The notes under the pieces were generated by a model that ran no database searches, was not told the origin of the DNA, and saw only the letters and a program-made list of their open reading frames with translations. Shown here piece after piece: positions 61,241-64,000 of a DNA stretch of 64,000 nucleotides; position 1 is the stretch's first letter, and every line of letters begins with the position of its first letter. Source of the DNA: Prosopocoilus inquinatus (taxonomy: Eukaryota > Arthropoda > Insecta > Coleoptera > Lucanidae). A program made the position numbers and the translations under genes. The stretch spans positions 43,758,101 through 43,822,100 of the forward strand of contig CM069872.1 in the NCBI GenBank assembly GCA_036172665.1. The letters are read 5' to 3'.

Positions 61241-62268
61241 ATGGTGAATTTGTTGAATGCGGGTCTGATTTTCTTTGGGCTTGTGTTAGTTGCAAGTTAC
61301 AAGTCATTAGAAGAGACAGAAAATTTAAGTGAAGAGTTATTATACCCTCGAGATGGTTATTATTTAGACGAACTTAATGATGTTGCTCTTGCCATTCCAG
61401 AGTAAGTATTTACTAGAAACTTAAGACGAAGTAATTCTAATAACAAAAACACAAAAAATAAGAAAATATATACACAGTATAATATACCTCAAGAGTGTGT
61501 TCTCGGGTTATATCTCGATAACTGCTGAAGGTACAAAAAAATCAAAACATTTTTGTTTTAAATTTTAGAGATCTACAAACAAAATTATTTTCATCTACAC
61601 ACGATGAAACTTTTATATTTTACAATACCGTATATACTGTATACTATATGTATAATCAGAATAAAAAATAATATCTCCCCAACAGAAAATTTACTTGCGA
61701 CCTAATCACATCGGACCGTTACAATAAATAAAATAAAAAATAAAAACACAAAAAATAAGAAAATATATACACAGTATAATATACCTCAAGAGTGTGCTCT
61801 CGGGTTATATCTCGATAACTGCTGAAGGTACAAAAAAAAATCAAAACATTTTTGTTTTAAATTTTAGAGATCTACAAACAAAATTATTTTCATCTGCACA
61901 GGATGAAACTTTACAATACCGTATATACTGTGTACTATACGTATAATCAGAATAAAATATAATGTCTCCCCAACAGAAAATTTACTTGCGACCTAATCAC
62001 ATCGGACCGTTACAATAAATATTCGGACAAACGAATACGCAGACATTGAATTCTTGTCGATGTTTCCTAGGTCAGATGGTGATCATGGTAATCACAATGA
62101 AGAAGAGCAGGCATTAAATTTTATTAAGAGGTCATTATTTTTAATTCTGACTGTACAACTGAAATTAATTTGAGTGACGAAGACAAATGCATCTCCTTCG
62201 AATCATTTGTGGCAAAAAAAATTCCTGTGCGCCCCCTTATTTACCCAATGAATAATAAAGAGTTTTAA
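61241..62268 (+). CDS. Candidate two-exon secreted peptide precursor, possible frameshift
   Basis: Exon 1 is 61241-61401: ATG in good context, a signal peptide (VNLLNAGLIFFGLVLVAS), then an acidic spacer (LEETENLSEELL), ending at a consensus donor GA|GTAAGT. Exon 2 begins at 62071 after TTTCCTAG; the phase-2 junction keeps the frame and encodes another acidic stretch leading to NFIKR, a dibasic site. As written the frame then ends with 13 hydrophobic residues at TGA 62171. The frame one base away is open from about 62127 to TAA 62268 and looks more protein-like (two cysteines, IPVRPLIYP), so a lost base in the T run at 62137-62142 is possible. AATAAA lies at 62254. This is the layout of a neuropeptide-type precursor, but I do not recognise a family and infer no function. 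Confidence 0.4.
61445..62025. repeat. Tandem duplication, period 297 bp, in the candidate intron
   Basis: AAAAACACAAAAAATAAGAA at 61445 and 61742. Both copies continue through CTCAAGAGTGTG, CGGGTTATATCTCGATAACT, GAGATCTACAAACAAAATT and CACATCGGACCGTTACAAT. Very few differences, so the duplication is young. Confidence 0.92.
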
Positions 62269-62279
62269 AGAAACGCTCG

Positions 62280-62925
62280 TTTTCATTTATTCATCAACAC
62301 CGGAATTCTGCAATCTGTCGGTCAGAGTTCCTCAGCGCCGGTTTTGTTTGGAAAGGTTTCAACAGGAAAACGTTAATTTTTTAATGGAGCAAAAACCAGA
62401 AAAATAATTATTAGATGCTAATCAAGCAAAGATTACGGAAACGATCATAAACAGTCGGTCTAGCAAAATATAACAAAATTATAAAACGATCTTCAAAGAA
62501 GCTTTGCAACATTTACAAGACGGATTAACTAAACAGTCGGTCAAGCGAAATATAACAAAAATATAAAACGGTCTTTAAAGAAGCTTTGCAAAATTTACAA
62601 CCAAACTACAAGAAATAAAAATTTAACTTGATTTATTCTATACAGGGTGATTCGGCATCTTATTTAATAAAAGCTTACCGACTTCCGCTTTGATTTTCTA
62701 TTTCATATTTTGCAGTTATAGGTTATCAATAATGATCTGTTAAAATATAATATTTCCAAATTTCGGAAATTTTTAAAAGAAAAAATATTTCAGACCTGCT
62801 TTTTTTCCAAGAACATCTGTTGTATGAGGATTAGATTTTATGGTTTAAAATAATATTGTACATTTCCTTATAATTTAACTTTGCTTTTAAGTAATCGTAT
62901 TCTTGTAACAAAAAGCGATTCGTAT
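62280..62925. other. No gene; short direct repeat
   Basis: AACAGTCGGTC followed by TATAACAAAA and AAAGAAGCTTTGCAA occurs twice (62450 and 62533). TATACAGGGTGATTCGG at 62640 is another recurrent insertion-end word. Confidence 0.5.
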
Positions 62926-62929
62926 AACA

Positions 62930-63560
62930 TTGAATCTCGAATTCTTTCGTTAGTAGCGTTCTGGTTTTTGAGTGTTTTCGTTTATTTATATTCTGAGAAT
63001 TGTCGAAATCGGTCCACTCCTTATCTCTTTCTATGTTTAGTTAATAGTCATTCCTTATAAAAGTTCAAATAAAAATCTACAGCTTTAGATGACAAAATAA
63101 ATATAACAGAAGTTTCGTAAAATAACAAAAAGATTACAAACAAAATAAATTATATGTGAATTTAATTAAAGTAATTAACTAATTAAAATTTAACAATTAA
63201 CGTAAAATTGAAACTAGGATATAAAAAGGATATGAAAAGGAGAAACTCACCCTCGCCGATCGTGGATGCTTTTTTTGGTACACTTTATTTAAATCAAATT
63301 AAATTAGGAAAATCTATTTCGGAATTTCGAAAACCACGACGCCACGAGGAAGATTGAGAGGCATTTCAAACAGACTGAATTACATTCAGACACTTTACTA
63401 GAGGACAGGAGTTCGTACTCCATGGCGAGTGTCTTGTCGAACATCCCCTGAAAATGACTAACCTAATTTCCTAATCTGCGTGGGTTTTGCATTAGGCATT
63501 GGTGATGATTGATGACTCATTCAATTATAGTAGCAACAGTTATTAGGTAACTGATGTGCG
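62930..63560 (+). mobile_element. Partial copy of the 18.3-20.5 kb element (left part)
   Basis: Matches 18415-19110: TCCACTCCTTATCTCTTTCT, AATTAACTAATTAAAATTTA, CGCCGATCGTGGATGCTTTT, GAATTACATTC, CTTGTCGAAC. Its outer arm is missing. Confidence 0.75.
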
Positions 63561-64000
63561 ATTAAAGGCCAAGGTTTGCTTGTAGGAATCAGGAGCCCTT
63601 ACATAACACTAGGGAACACAAATTTTGTTGACTTAGATCTGACACCTGATTTTGCCTAAGTTTTGGCATCTGAATCCAAAACTGACCCCAGTTTTTGTCT
63701 ATCACCTCAATTTTTCAAGCTACATGACGCTCTCTCTCTCTCTTTGTTTCGAACAGAGTGCATAAAACGGAAAATAAAGGAACAAATTTTTCCAAATGTC
63801 CTGTTCATAGAGAGTAATACAAAGGCTATGTACAGTTACTATAAGTCAAATTGTGTTCGCACAAGTGAAGTTCTTTTACCAAACGGTAAATATTAAGTTT
63901 ATATTCGTAAGTGTAATTCTCGCTCGTGATAATTACAGAAAGATTACAAAAGAAAGAAAACACCTTACGTTTCGCTAAACAGAGTGTTTGCTTTTACATA
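63561..64000. other. No supported gene at the window end
   Basis: A 77-codon frame (63663-63896) lacks recognisable features. A short CT microsatellite lies at 63728-63743. Confidence 0.4.

Overview
The window looks like AT-rich nuclear DNA from an insect, most likely a beetle. Support: (i) a small three-exon gene of the arthropod MBF2 family; (ii) an intronless SINA/SIAH-like ubiquitin-ligase gene of the type often expanded in beetles; (iii) spliced exons with GT-AG introns; (iv) dense relics of eukaryotic transposons (PIF/Harbinger, foldback MITEs, a tRNA-derived SINE, hammerhead-carrying retroelement pieces, a YqaJ-nuclease transposon gene). There are no operons, ribosome binding sites or CRISPR arrays. 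Coding density is very low, so the window reads as a gene desert or large intron hosting a few small genes.

Layout. 0-8 kb: a purine-rich decayed tandem array (about 0.8-2.3 kb), a 240-bp satellite (4.27-5.55 kb) and AT-rich DNA. 8-13 kb: unassigned DNA with a TATA/initiator/splice-donor candidate at 10.2 kb. 13.1-14.9 kb: the SINA-like gene (minus strand), flanked on both sides by copies of one dispersed 44-bp repeat. 16.8-21.2 kb: the MBF2-like gene (minus strand), whose first intron holds a 2.2-kb element with long inverted repeats. 21.4-34.5 kb: foldback MITEs, a composite repeat (22.9-24.6 kb), Harbinger-type MITEs, and the best hammerhead ribozyme at 34.4 kb. 35-38 kb: AT/GC-mixed islands that resemble conserved regulatory DNA. 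39.7-40.8 kb: further hammerhead relics. 43.7-45.9 kb: a transposon gene with a YqaJ nuclease domain, split by a 1.1-kb foldback element with a TATA duplication. 50-54 kb: MITEs, a SINE and a tandem duplication. 57.2-59.6 kb: a second composite repeat in permuted order, itself interrupted by a PIF/Harbinger element that keeps the start of a transposase. 61.2-62.3 kb: a candidate two-exon secreted-peptide gene with a possible frameshift.

The most interesting signal is a set of hammerhead-ribozyme motifs (16.8, 28.8, 34.4, 39.8 and 40.7 kb). The one at 34.4 kb has every conserved core base and all three helices. Such ribozymes are known from Penelope-like elements and retrozymes. A sequence beside the 34.4-kb ribozyme also flanks the SINA-like gene on both sides, which raises the possibility that a ribozyme retroelement family moved or duplicated that gene. 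All calls come from reading by eye; no database or folding search was run.
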